NCBI RefSeq assembly: GCF_030463565.1
Contig: NC_134662.1
Coordinates: forward strand, 930,001-994,000
Direction of reading: 5' to 3'
DNA length: 64,000 bases
Source of the DNA: Pelecanus crispus
Lineage: Eukaryota > Chordata > Aves > Pelecaniformes > Pelecanidae
Position 1 is the stretch's first letter; each line of letters begins with the position of its first letter. A program made the position numbers and the translations under genes. Below the pieces are notes generated by a model, which saw only the letters and a list, made by a program, of their open reading frames with translations, made no database searches and was not told the origin of the DNA. Shown in pieces: positions 45,081-55,877 of this stretch.

Positions 45081-48000
45081 CAAAATCTCCTCCAGTACTT
45101 TCAGCAGGACAAGTAAAGAAAGCTAGGATTTTTTGGTGTCCATAATGCACTAATTTGTCTGACTTTTACTACACTGTATCACAGAGGCACCAAGAAAAAG
45201 AAGGATGTGAAGGGCAGGAGGAATGAATTTGTTGTAACTCTAGAGAGGCAGTGGGAGATCACCAATCTTAATTGCTTCTCAGGTAATTTGCAGGAACCAG
45301 TTTCCACAGACCTGACCTCCGCTGGGTGAAAGCCGATGAGGCAACCTGCTACAGTGACTTTGCACTTTTCATAGCCTGCCTTTGTTATAGCCACATCATT
45401 TGCAGCCCTCCTACCTCTGTCAGGATCATACTATTAGCAAGGAAGGGATGGCTCAGTTATTCAGCATCTTTGTACTTCTAATCATTTTAGGCCAGTGAGA
45501 TATAAGGCAGTCAGCAATGCTGCTTTGCAGAGAACAGTACGTGGGCAAGGTCCACCATTGCCCTGCATCTTACACACCTGATTTTCCACTTAGGTCATTT
45601 CCTTTCTGGCTCTAGAGTTAAACAAGTATCAGTAGCATGAACCAGCTCTACATCAGCTTTCATAAACACACTTGATGTGGCTCTGATCTGCTGGGACCCT
45701 GAAGGAACCCATTTGTGCCTCACTGTCCTCATCAGCAGAATGGCAACAATGATCTGAAGACCCTTTGTAAACGATGTTCACTTCTACTGATTTAAAACAG
45801 GAAAAGTTTGACTACTGGAGACTGATACTGGATTTGTACAGAGTACTGCCGTGAAACTCAATGTAAAGTTGTTTTGCAAAACTGAGGAAGGAGGTTGATA
45901 GTACAATTTTTGTCATGTTTATACTGAACTTTAAAAGTTCTGCAAGATTTTTGTTAAAAAAGATCAACAAAAGTGTGTTCTCTTTGGGTTTGTTTACATC
46001 AAAATCCATGTTTTCATCTTTCAGGAAACTTTTTTTGTTGTACAGAGACAGTTGCCTCCCCTGCATAAACCTGGCAACTGAAAACGTGTGTCATCCACCC
46101 TGGCACTTCATCAGTGAGTCTGCATGCTAGTGCTTGGCTTGGAAAAAGGGTGACTGACCTTCCTTTAATCCGAGATGGCACCCAACAAACATGATGCAGA
46201 AGAAAACAGACTCAGATAAACAGGTGAGATAGTTCATCTCCAGCATGTGAAGTGACACCCGTCTGCATGTGTGGCTTTGGGAAGAAGGAGTGCTGCAGCT
46301 ATGGGCACTGATATGTAAAGCGTGTCACTTTAATAATGTGGTTAACTGTGATATTTACTGAGCTGCTGAGATAAGGGCATCTTTGCTCCATAATCAGTCT
46401 CTGCAGTTACAAACACTCTCCTCACTCTGGGTCCCAGACAGGAATGCAAAAAGCTGTACTTGCACTCAGGTGCAAGCAGCTGCTGGGATCTAACCCTGCC
46501 ATCCTCTAGGGAAGCCTATTCCATCTTTTAAAGCCTTTCAGAAAGCTTTGGTAGAGTTGAGGGGGTCTTTGGTGCTCAGGGGTCTCTCTGCAATGGTCCC
46601 TATGCTTATGGTGTCGCAAGGGCAGGTTGCAGAGGGGCGTCCAGTTCAGCTCCCTGAATAGTGTTCTGGCAGAGGCGGCAAATGCAGTGTCACTGGTTTC
46701 TTAAGTTTCCACTGCCCAGCCCAAGAGCACAGGGTGTGTTTTGACCAGGAATATTTGGCATCATCCACCCTGGTCAATGCAAGGTGCCTGCATTATGCCA
46801 GGTGGCATGTTGCTGCTATGTCCCTGATTGACCCCAGAGTGAAGTTTTAGGGGTAGGGTGATGGAGATAGTCCCAACTTGTCAGTGGGGTAGGATTTTGT
46901 TGCTCATCTTGTGTCACTGCAGGAATCTATCATTGACCCTATCCTTTTCCTGTACAGCTCTGGTATGCTGATGTTGCCCCATAGCTTCTCCAGTGTGATG
47001 TCTCTTGGGCAGTGCCTCCTAAAATCTTCCTGGAGTAAGATGTGCTGGTGTAAGTGGTGGCAGGACCAATGTTGAGGGAGACTTCTGACAAGTTATCTGG
47101 CCCCTCTGCACCTGCCCTCTCCTGTGACCATGAAGAACACCAATTTGAGAAATGAGGGCAGACATGCTGCCATCCCAGCACCTTGGGATCTTCCCCACAC
47201 CCTGACCTCAGCATCGCCAGTGCCCTGGCCCTTCATGCCCTTCACGCCCTCACATGCTGTGAGAGCGTGTGCCCAGCCCATCCACTTTGGCTGAGCAGAA
47301 AGTTGCTGTGTCCATGCTTAATGCGTCAAAGGAGCTAAACTGCGTAGGGGTGTTGTCTAGGGAGGAGTGTGTTTGGGTGAATGCTGGGAAGGCAGAAACA
47401 CATGGGAAGCCTGTGCTGACTTGCAGCTGCCCTGGAGGGGTCCTGAGAGGGGCAAGGGTTGCTGTAGTTGGTGGTTAACATAGGTATAGTGCCCTGCTCA
47501 GCATGGCCAAGGGACCAAATACTTATCTTGAGCTGGAGTCAGAGCTGAACACACAGAGCCCCTCTGGAGAGGTCCTTAGCCAGATGCCTTTATCTGTGCA
47601 CCTCATGCTCTGCTTACTTCAGATTTTTCTCTGATATCTCAAGTCTAGGAAGGTGCCATTTAGAATAAAAATTGGAATTCACATAATCAGCAATTTTCCA
47701 AGAAAGCATTCTACCTGCCTAATCACAAAATTCTTGTGGCAAAAGTCATGGTGGCTGATAACCCCAACTAGCACCATCCTCAGAGACAGACACTGATTAA
47801 GAAACACATTGGCACCACACCCCAAAGCTTTTCTTTCCTCCTTAATATACACTACAGTTTTGAATGTCCACAGTCTATATTTCTAATTTTCCCAATTGTT
47901 TTTGATTATATTTTTTCAGTGCTAGGTTTTGAAGCCAAGACAAGCCTCGACTGCTTTTGTTACACGGAAAAATGTTCCAGACTGCTAAAGAATCTTTAAA

Positions 48001-48593
48001 AACATCACAGAGGTAAAGAAGACACCAAAGGTATTGACTGTTTGCAGGTGCATCTGCAAACTCGTCTGTTAAATCATTTCCCTGAAAGAGCCACCCTCCT
48101 GCTATACAGCTTTTGCAGACCATGCACTATATGACTCCAGATTTATGGCCTTTCTTTTGTGGTCCTCCAGTGCAAAACGTCTAAACTTAGATGGGCTGAA
48201 ATCCTGCAGTACCGGAGCAGGTAGCCATTCAGAGATGCTAAACAGAGAGGCAAGAACACAATGAATTGGTTGAGCACAGCCAAAACCAAGGAAGTGAAAT
48301 TTTTCAGTAAGAAATTGTGAAAAAATCAAGTGCTGCCTTCCCCATCTAGTGGTTATGTTCAGAAGGAAGAATGCTCCCATACAAATCAGCTGCTCGTCTC
48401 CTGAGTTCAGGGCTGTGTGCGTGCACCTTTGGGAGTGAACTCTAGGATCAAATGCCACAAAGGTGGTCTATTTTTGTATGTTGATCCTATTCAGATGGAA
48501 AGACAGTTGCAGTTGTAACTGTCCACATCCTCTTCCTCTTCTACCTGCATAGCTCATTTCAGACAGTCTTTTAACAATGAAAGAGATCAAATA
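45081..48593. other. No gene recognised
   Basis: No exon or clear repeat. The stretch 46560-47290 is more GC-rich, with frames up to 91 codons on the minus strand and no known motif. It could be an old repeat that I cannot name. Confidence 0.4.
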
Positions 48594-48800
48594 TATCACA
48601 GAATCATAGAAAGATATAGATAGGGCAGGACATTTTGTACTTTAACTTGCTGTTTGAAACAGGCTGTCTTCAAAGTTACATCAGGTTCCTCAGTTGAATT
48701 TGGTCCAGTCAAATCTGAAACTCCCCAAGGATGGAGATTCACCACCTCACTTGTCCATATGCCAGTACTGCTCCGCCACCACTTCAAGAAAACACAGTCC
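48594..48800 (-). mobile_element. CR1 3' fragment, minus strand
   Basis: A tail-like ATCACAGAATCATAGAA stands at 48594. The reversed CR1 block CCCCAAGGATGGAGATTCACCACCTC follows at about 48723. It is diverged. Confidence 0.7.
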
Positions 48801-50827
48801 TAGAAAAAAAACCAAAACTCTCCAGTCCTGTCAGAGAATGGGTATAAAACTCCCTTTTTGCTTGCACACTGTGCTGGCTGCAGAGGAAATGCTGTTTGCA
48901 CTTCAGTTCTTAGGTTGTGCCAAACACAGACCCAGACTGCCAGGGTCTCCCAGCAATGCAGGGAGGTCAGTGAGATTTCTAAGCCTTTTAGTTCAGCCCC
49001 CTGAATAGCCCTAATTACTGAAAGAAAAAAAGAAAAAAGACAAAAGAAAAAGAGAAAATCACACTTTCAGGCTCCATCATCATGTAGAACCCACACAGAG
49101 CTATGAGGACCACCAGCACATTAACTTGAGTCCTGGACCAGTGTACCTGGAGGGTCAAAGCTCGGGAGCAGCATTCACATTTCAAGTGAATTAGAGATGT
49201 GAACTACAGACTATGAACCCTTCCAATGCATTTCTTTGTGTTTGTGAGTGGGCTTAGTTGCCCTTGCACACATGCACTTTGCTGGAAGTGAGCCACAACT
49301 TGGAGTGATCCAGCTTGCTTCCTCCTAGAGAAAACATCAGCTTTTCCCAGGAAGGTGGCTTCAGTGACCCCCACCATGGCATTTTTCGGACTGTGCCCAC
49401 AGGTCCTGTGTTTTGGCACATCCCTTCAGCCCCTCCCGGCAAACACCACCTGGCCCTCTGCTCCCGGTGCCTAGGAAGCCTCCTTCTTGTTATCCTTGAC
49501 CACCATCTAGTGGGTGCTGGTGATCACACTGCTGCGATGGCCCATGGAGACCAGGCTGCTCTTCTGAGCTGACCCATAAGTGATGCCCGGATGAGCAGGG
49601 CTGTGTGCCAGCGGGAAGTCATTTAAATTCTAGAGTTTCATTCAGCTGGGCTGTTTGTTACATGCAAAGCAATTTACACAGAAACATTCCCCTTCATGTC
49701 AGTGGTGCATTGCCCCATGCTGTTACAGGGTCTGCAGTTGAACTTGCATACAGTTCCTTGAAATGCTGAATAAGCCCCATAATAGTCCCTTATTTTTATA
49801 AGCCAGGCTCAGTTCTGCAGTGTGTTGAGCATGTGAGTAGCTTCACTCGTGAATCAATCCACTGATAGGACCTATTGATACTTTCACCGTAGCAAGTATT
49901 TTACCTTGTAGGTTTTCCCACTGAAAGCATTGGGAATCCTTGCAGATGAGGATATTAGAAGGAACTGAATTTAATAACAGCCTGAAAGTCTTCTGAAACT
50001 ATACCAGATGCCAGAGAAAAGACAAGGTGTAGGCTGTGTAAGTGGTTCGTTCCTCACATGGACTTCCTCAAAACTATCAGGAGATGACCTCTTTACTTAC
50101 AGCTGGAGAAAGATTGATGGCTTTCCTTCCTCAGGGGAAAAACCTACAGCTCAGTCTTCCCTAAGTGGGAAATAAATGTTTCATAAGAAATCACCTGCTG
50201 AGTTAGAACCTCTGAAAATATTAATGGTGGTAACCAACATCACTGTCATGTTGTTAAAGACCCTCATAACAGCTTATGTGCAACTGTTAGTTTCTAGTGA
50301 TGAACCACTGCCTTCACAGTTGCATGTGCCTTGAAATCCAGCCAATAAATGTGTTTTCTTTATTGTTGTAATTTCCAGCAAGCAAATGTTTGTAAATCTG
50401 TGGCTTGGCAGCTATTCAATAACACAATGTCATTAACACAGCAGTTTTTGGCTGAGGGTCATGATGCCACAGGAGGTCTCAGCAGTCACAAGAAGGATCA
50501 GGATTCTAACAAAACATTATTCTGAAGTGGGTCTAGAAGACACACAGAAACAGTCTGGCAGCTGGGAAAGCCTGTGACATTGGTCAACTGACTTTGGCAT
50601 AAACCCATGCTGCTGTTGAAAAAGGAAGACCTATCCTTCCTGAGGATAGGGACCTTGCTTGTCCCTGCCAGCTCTCTTGTGCCACAAGGAACGAGTCCTC
50701 TGAGAAATAACCCCATCAGTGCAGAGACAAGTTAAAAAAATAGGTTTTCAACTGGATCAGTTCCAGCAGAACCCGACTTACAGAGTCCTGGATATGCTTC
50801 CCAATTAATAATGGTCACTGTATCACT
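48801..50827. other. No gene recognised; one A-rich tract
   Basis: An A-rich tract lies at 49020-49060. Nothing else is supported. Confidence 0.4.
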
Positions 50828-50990
50828 GAAAATATAGAAGTGCCGGTAGAAGGGACCTCTGGAGGCATCTGGTACAACTTTCTGCTTGAGCCAGGTCCAC
50901 CACCAACAGCAGACAAAGTGATATATCTACTGATCAACATGGTGTGAACATCTAGTGACTACCTTCTTGTCCAGGGCAGTAGTAGAGCAA
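50828..50990 (-). mobile_element. Old CR1 3' fragment
   Basis: AGAAGGGACCTCTGGAGGC, then CATCTGGTACAACTTTCTGC, resembles the reversed CR1 terminus (the common form has TCTAGTCCAACCTCCTGC). It is diverged. Confidence 0.65.
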
Positions 50991-53389
50991 TAGAGTTGGA
51001 AATGAGATCATGACTACCTGTGGTGCTGTCTTCGCTCCAGAGTCTGTTTCTTTCCCTGCTGATGAATGCTTACAGCTATGGATCAAAATGCCAAATGATG
51101 CTATTACTATCATGCTATGGAACACAACACTGTGTAAATCCTTCAGGGTCTGAGCTCATCCGTATTACAAAGTCTTAGAAGTGGAAAGCCTTCAAACAAG
51201 GTGGGTTGGGGTTTTTTTGGGTGGGTGTGGTTTTTTTTTTTTTTTTTTTTTTTGAGAGAGAGCTCAGCCATGGAAAAATATTTAATTTGTCAAAGTCATA
51301 GTGACTTTTAGGCCATGTCCCTTTAGAAATGCTGACCTAACAATAGTACTAATCAGAAAGTATGGCATTTATAGTATCTTAATGGCATGCACCCAAAATA
51401 GATTCTAGTTATATCAGCAAGTTGACAAGCTCACAGGGTACAGATAACTCTTGTAATTAATTTCTAAAAGTCACAGGAACTGTAAAGTTGGTGTAGGTGG
51501 AGTTTACTTTTTATTGAAATAATAAAGTGTCAGAATCAGATTTATCCTGGTATTATTATAGACTTACTTGAACGTAAATTAAATCAGAATCTGGCCTCGT
51601 AACTCTGTTAGGATAAAACTGTTAATTTTCCTGTTTCATGTTAATGATGCTGGAGAAGTATGGGCTCTAATTAGAACATGAATAGAGAACACACTGTGAC
51701 CTGCTGGCTCTTAAGGTCTAGTGAGTATAACTTTCTGAGGTATGTTCTTGCTAAATCACTTCCCTTAACTAGGTCACACCACCCACTATGCTAGTACCAT
51801 GTATTCATTAGAGAAGCACAGTACAGTAATTCCTATAATTAAAGTTGCCCGACATTTCCATGATAAAAGCACATTCACAGTTTCTTATAGGTTTAACAGG
51901 CTTTAATGCTCTGAAGTGAAATTTTCTGTACTGGGTATCTGTATCAGAATAAGGGCTTAAATTCAAAATGTAATTATTGTTTTTTAGATACTCACATAAT
52001 GGGTAATTACTCTCACACCTTTTCAATATTAGTGTTTGGCTCAGTTTGTAGGACATGTCTGCTTTGGGATGGGAACTTAATTCCATAAAAACTGGAGCTA
52101 AGTCAGCCACGTTGTATATCCCTGAAAATTATGGTTCTTGTGTGATTAGAGACATGCTATTGTTTTCAGCTAAATTCTCAGCAAATTGTCTGCACCAAAC
52201 ATGACCCAGTTCTCCAGGGAAGAGGCACAGACAAGCTCTAGACCCACACATAGACTCAGGCTGCCATTTGGACATCACACAGCTGCCAGCACTAGTGCCT
52301 AGCCCTGTAAGCTGCCTGTGGACATGCACGGAACAAAAATACCTTACAAAGCTGTTCAAAGTCTAAGGCCATGATCAGAGGAGACGATAAAATCAGCTTT
52401 AAGTCAGCTGGGATCAAATGAAAAAATGCTGCAGCCTAATGACCAGAGTTTCAGTAATATTGCCTGGGGCTAATTCTGATTTAGCAGTGTTGGTGTTCTC
52501 TGTTGGCTCACTGTGACAACAGGTATTCGAAGACCTGACCTAAAGGCCTGTCTGCCAGCTACTTTCTCCTTGCTTTCTCTCTGCCCAATCTCAGATTCCA
52601 GTACCTGCACTGTTGGTATATGGTCTCAGACCACTTACCCTCCTATTCTCTTAGGTGCTTGTGGGATATTTTCTTGGCTGTTGCTAGTTGTCAAAAGTTG
52701 CATCTAATCTCTGAAAAGTTGTATTTAGTCTCTGAGTACAGCTGCAGCTTCACCCATTATGATGACATTCCTGTTTTTTCCTCTTCAGGGAGCAGATGCA
52801 ATGGTGCTCACTGAAGAGTTAACAGCTCAACCTCCCTTTTCAGCCTCCTTACAGGCATTATACATCAGGCTTTGCATTCAAATACTTTGTATTCAGACTC
52901 TGCACCAAACACAGAATAATTAATTAATATTAATTATTATTAATTTCCTTGAATGATTTTCTCTGCCATGTCCCTTTTATTTTAAGTCTTGGATCCTCTC
53001 CAGAGTTTAGATGCTTAATCCTCACGGAAGTCAATGAGTTCAGCAGCCTTGAGGATCTGGGACTTTTTCTAGACAAACAATAATTTTCCGCATCTCTTTC
53101 CCATTCTTAGCTCCAGAAAGGAGAGGTTCCTGCTCAGGCCTAACCCAAATGTTTCTGAAGTCTTGCTATGTGTCCTCCCAGTATCTGTGGATAACACGGC
53201 CAGAGCCATGCCCTCAGAGCCCCTGGGGATGACTTGCTCAGGACCATGTAGCACGTTGAATAGTGGCAAGTTTATTTAAGCCAGGGAAGGATGGCAGGAC
53301 CCAACTCAGGTGAAAAGCAACACTCTTAATGGTAGTTTTCCTCTGCCTCGTTAGCTTGCTGAGTGAGAGGTGAAAGAGAGTCTTCTGTT
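50991..53389. other. No gene recognised; poly-T tract
   Basis: A long T run at about 51231-51254, preceded by GGTTTTTTTGGG, is the only feature I note. The remainder is AT-rich. Confidence 0.4.
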
Positions 53390-54350
53390 GCTTAAAGTGC
53401 CCCCCTGAATGCGGATGTGGTCGTCTCTGATCTCCATGACCTTATAAAGATGGAGAGTTGTCTGCTCAGTGACATCAGCCAGTTTTCAGCCCCCTCTGAC
53501 ACAGTGCACTGGGTCCCACGGACTTGTGTGGGCTGAGAATTCTCAAGAGATTCCTGACTTGATCCTGTCTCTGTCTGAACCCCGTGTCTAAGCACAGAGG
53601 CCTGGGAGACCTCCTTGGTGGAGAGTGAGACAAAGACAGCATTTGATGTCCCTTGCCAGTTTGAACTCTAGTTGAGCTTCGGCTTTCCTAACACCATCCC
53701 TGCATGCTGAAGAAGTATTTCTATATTCCTCTTTAGTAGTCTGTCTTTGCTTCCATGTCCTGTATACATATACCCTGGAGGTATTTAAAAGACGTGTGGA
53801 TGTGGTGCTTAGAAACATGGTTTAGTGGTGGACCTGGCAGTGCTAGGTTAACGGTTGGACTTGATGATCTTAAAGGTCTTTTCCAACCTAAATGGTTCTA
53901 TGTGTCTATGATTCTTTTGTTCATTCACAAGTTCTATGTTTAGCCGAGTTTGTCTCCTGACATATCTACTGGTTTCCCTGATTGCTGGGACAGACTGGTC
54001 TTGTGCTTGGAGGAAGATGTCCTTAACGAGCTGCCAGCTCTCTTGAGCTCCTTTGTCTTTCAGAGCTGCCTCCCACACAATCTCACCTCAGCTATTCCTG
54101 AATAACCCAAAGTCAAGTCTCTTGAAGGGTCTGTAGTCTGCCATTTGACTTTCTCACTTCCCTCAGGATCTTTAATGCCACAATTTCTTGGTTGCTACAG
54201 CCAACACTGCCACTGATTATCACATCCCCAGTCCTTCCTTGGTCCTGCATACCAGGTCCAGGAGGGCGTCCAGCTGAACTAGATGACCCGTCCAGCAAGT
54301 GTGGTAAGAATTTGTCCCTAACACCCTTTAGAAACACCTGGATTTCTTGT
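53390..54350 (-). mobile_element. CR1 ORF2 fragment (endonuclease end to RT start), minus strand
   Basis: Minus-strand translation gives CR1 blocks in order: near 54230, TGDVIISGSVGCSNQE (endonuclease C-terminus); near 54010, LVKDIFLQAQDQSVP; near 53690, EEYRNTSSACRDGVRKAEAQLE; near 53480, a weak reverse transcriptase start (RQLSIFIRSW). Frames are broken. It is interrupted by another CR1 in the opposite orientation. Confidence 0.8.
53771..53918 (+). mobile_element. CR1 3' fragment nested in another CR1
   Basis: CCCTGGAGGTATTTAAAAG, TTGGACTTGATGATCTTAAA and CTTTTCCAACCTAAATGG form a CR1 3' UTR, with a decayed ATTCTATG-like tail. It lies inside the minus-strand CR1, so it is the younger insertion. 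Confidence 0.9.
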
Positions 54351-54939
54351 GTCCACTGTGTTGCTCATTCAACAGATAATGCAGCTTGCACTAGTAATCA
54401 TACAACTCCAAATAGTATTGTTTGATCTACAGAAAAGTTCTACCAAATGCTGACAATGGACTTTGATTTAAAGATAGGGATCCTGCAGTTTTCTAAATCA
54501 GTGCCATTCATTTATTCTTACCAACTTTTGCCAGTCCTGCTGTTGTATTCCTGAGGGAAAATTCTCCTAGCAGCTAAACCAGATGGTTTAGATACATGGT
54601 ACTTGCAAGAGGCATTAGGAGCCTGGCCCTCAGATTCTGCTCTATGCTAGTGTGATACCTTATGGGGGATGTATTCAAATGATCAGGCACTATACGTGCT
54701 GTTCTTACATTGTGCCACCACCTTGAAGCAATCATTAGTTAAGACTAAAGTCATGTATCTTGGTGTCTACCTGTGAGCTGGCTGCCACTGGCTCCCTTAC
54801 TATGAGTAGAGACCTAGTCAGTACAGTCAGGGGAGCTTAGGTGGACTGACCAAAGAAACCAAAAATATGTGGGGCACCATCAAGAGAATGACGAGAGCAC
54901 CAGTGTGGTTATACACTATACCGCCTCTATACTGTATAC
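54351..54939. other. No gene or repeat recognised
   Basis: Short AT-rich interval between CR1 pieces. Nothing supported. Confidence 0.4.
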
Positions 54940-55145
54940 ACTATATCTTATCATTTTGTAGCCATATAAAGCCTTGGCGCACCTGCATTTTGAGCAGCGT
55001 GTGCAGTTCTGGAGATGGTAGAGCTGGAAGTGAAAGAGAATGGCAAATATTGATCTTTGGCATGGAGCAGCAGCCTTCCATAAACTGAAAGGGTTTGAAT
55101 TCTTCAGTCTGAAAAAAAAAAAGTCTGAGAAAGATAAGGTCAAGG
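54940..55145 (+). mobile_element. Diverged CR1 fragment
   Basis: The block GCGTGTGCAGTTCTGGAG, preceded by GCACCTGCATTTTGAGCAG, resembles the CR1 region GAGTACTGTGTCCAGTTCTGG. GAATTCTTCAGTCTGAAAA further on matches the CR1 TTCAGCCTGGAGAA block. It is strongly decayed. Confidence 0.55.
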
Positions 55146-55570
55146 CTTATACAGCCATAGAGTAGTTGGCGGAATGGAGGATTACAGTCCAGTACATCCC
55201 GCAAGACTGTAACTGAGGCACTAATGAGAGCAGTAAACGGGAATCAAGGACCCGTTTAACTCACAGACTACACGGCTGGGCCCTGCAGCCACGGGGGGCT
55301 GCGGAGGCAGACCGGACGGCAGGGCCAAGCAGGGAATTGAAAGATCCACGGGCAGCCGGTCCCAAAGGCCCCAGTCTGACGACCGCGGGCGCTGGGGGCC
55401 TGCACGGGGAGCAGGGCCGCAGCGAGCGATCGGGCGCACGGGGCTCCCCACAACCTGTCGCCACAGCGGGACCGCAGCCGGGCTGCCCGCCCGAGCCCGG
55501 GCCAGCCGGCACCGCGGGGACCTCGGGCCCAGCCGGGCCGCCCTGCCGAGCCGGAGGCGGCGCCCGAGGG

Positions 55571-55625
55571 CCGCCCGCCCCGCCCCGCCCCGCCCCGCCC
55601 CGGCCCGGCCCGGCCCGGCCCGCGC
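55571..55625. promoter_or_regulatory. Array of GC boxes, G4-prone on the minus strand
   Basis: Five CCCCG units followed by four CCCGG units. CCCCGCCCC-type boxes fit Sp1/KLF binding. The minus strand has many runs of three or four G spaced by one base, which favours a G-quadruplex. Confidence 0.75.
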
Positions 55626-55733
55626 CGCCGCGCCTCAGCCGCCGCCGGGCCCTACTGGGCCCCTCCCGGCCCGCCCGGCCCCGCCCTCCCCGGGGCAGCC
55701 GAAAGCGCCCCGGCACCGCCCGAAGGAGCCAGC

Positions 55734-55743
55734 GCGCATGCGC
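55734..55743. promoter_or_regulatory. NRF1 site
   Basis: GCGCATGCGC is a perfect NRF1 palindrome, 113 bases before the RANBP3 ATG. A second near-copy, TGCATGCGCA, lies at 55773-55782. Confidence 0.75.
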
Positions 55744-55852
55744 GAGGCCGCCACGGAGCGGCCGTAAATTGGTGCATGCGCAGCGCGGCGGGGCCCGCCG
55801 TCAGTGGAAGCCGTCCGGCTGCGCGATGCATTGTGGGCGTGATTGAGGAAGT

Positions 55853-55862
55853 AAAATGGCGG
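55853..55862 (+). promoter_or_regulatory. YY1 motif over the start codon
   Basis: AAAATGGCGG matches the YY1 core AAnATGGCGG and contains the initiator ATG. This layout is common in TATA-less genes, where YY1 binds just downstream of the start site. The A at -3 and G at +4 also make a strong Kozak context. Confidence 0.65.
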
Positions 55863-55877
55863 ACCTAGCGAACGAAG
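55856..55877 (+). CDS. RANBP3: RANBP3 first coding exon (MADLANE...)
   Basis: 22 coding bases: ATG and six further codons read MADLANE, then one G and the donor GTAGGC. With an A-starting exon 2 the next codon is Glu, giving MADLANEE, the N-terminus of RANBP3. RANBP3 is a nuclear Ran-GTP-binding cofactor of CRM1/XPO1 export and also takes part in export of Smad2/3 and beta-catenin. Only seven residues are seen, so the call rests on these, the CpG island start, the splice phase and the shared 19p13 origin with SLC1A6. I did not find exon 2 (the KPAIAPPVFVFQ region) before 64000, so intron 1 exceeds 8 kb. Confidence 0.82.
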
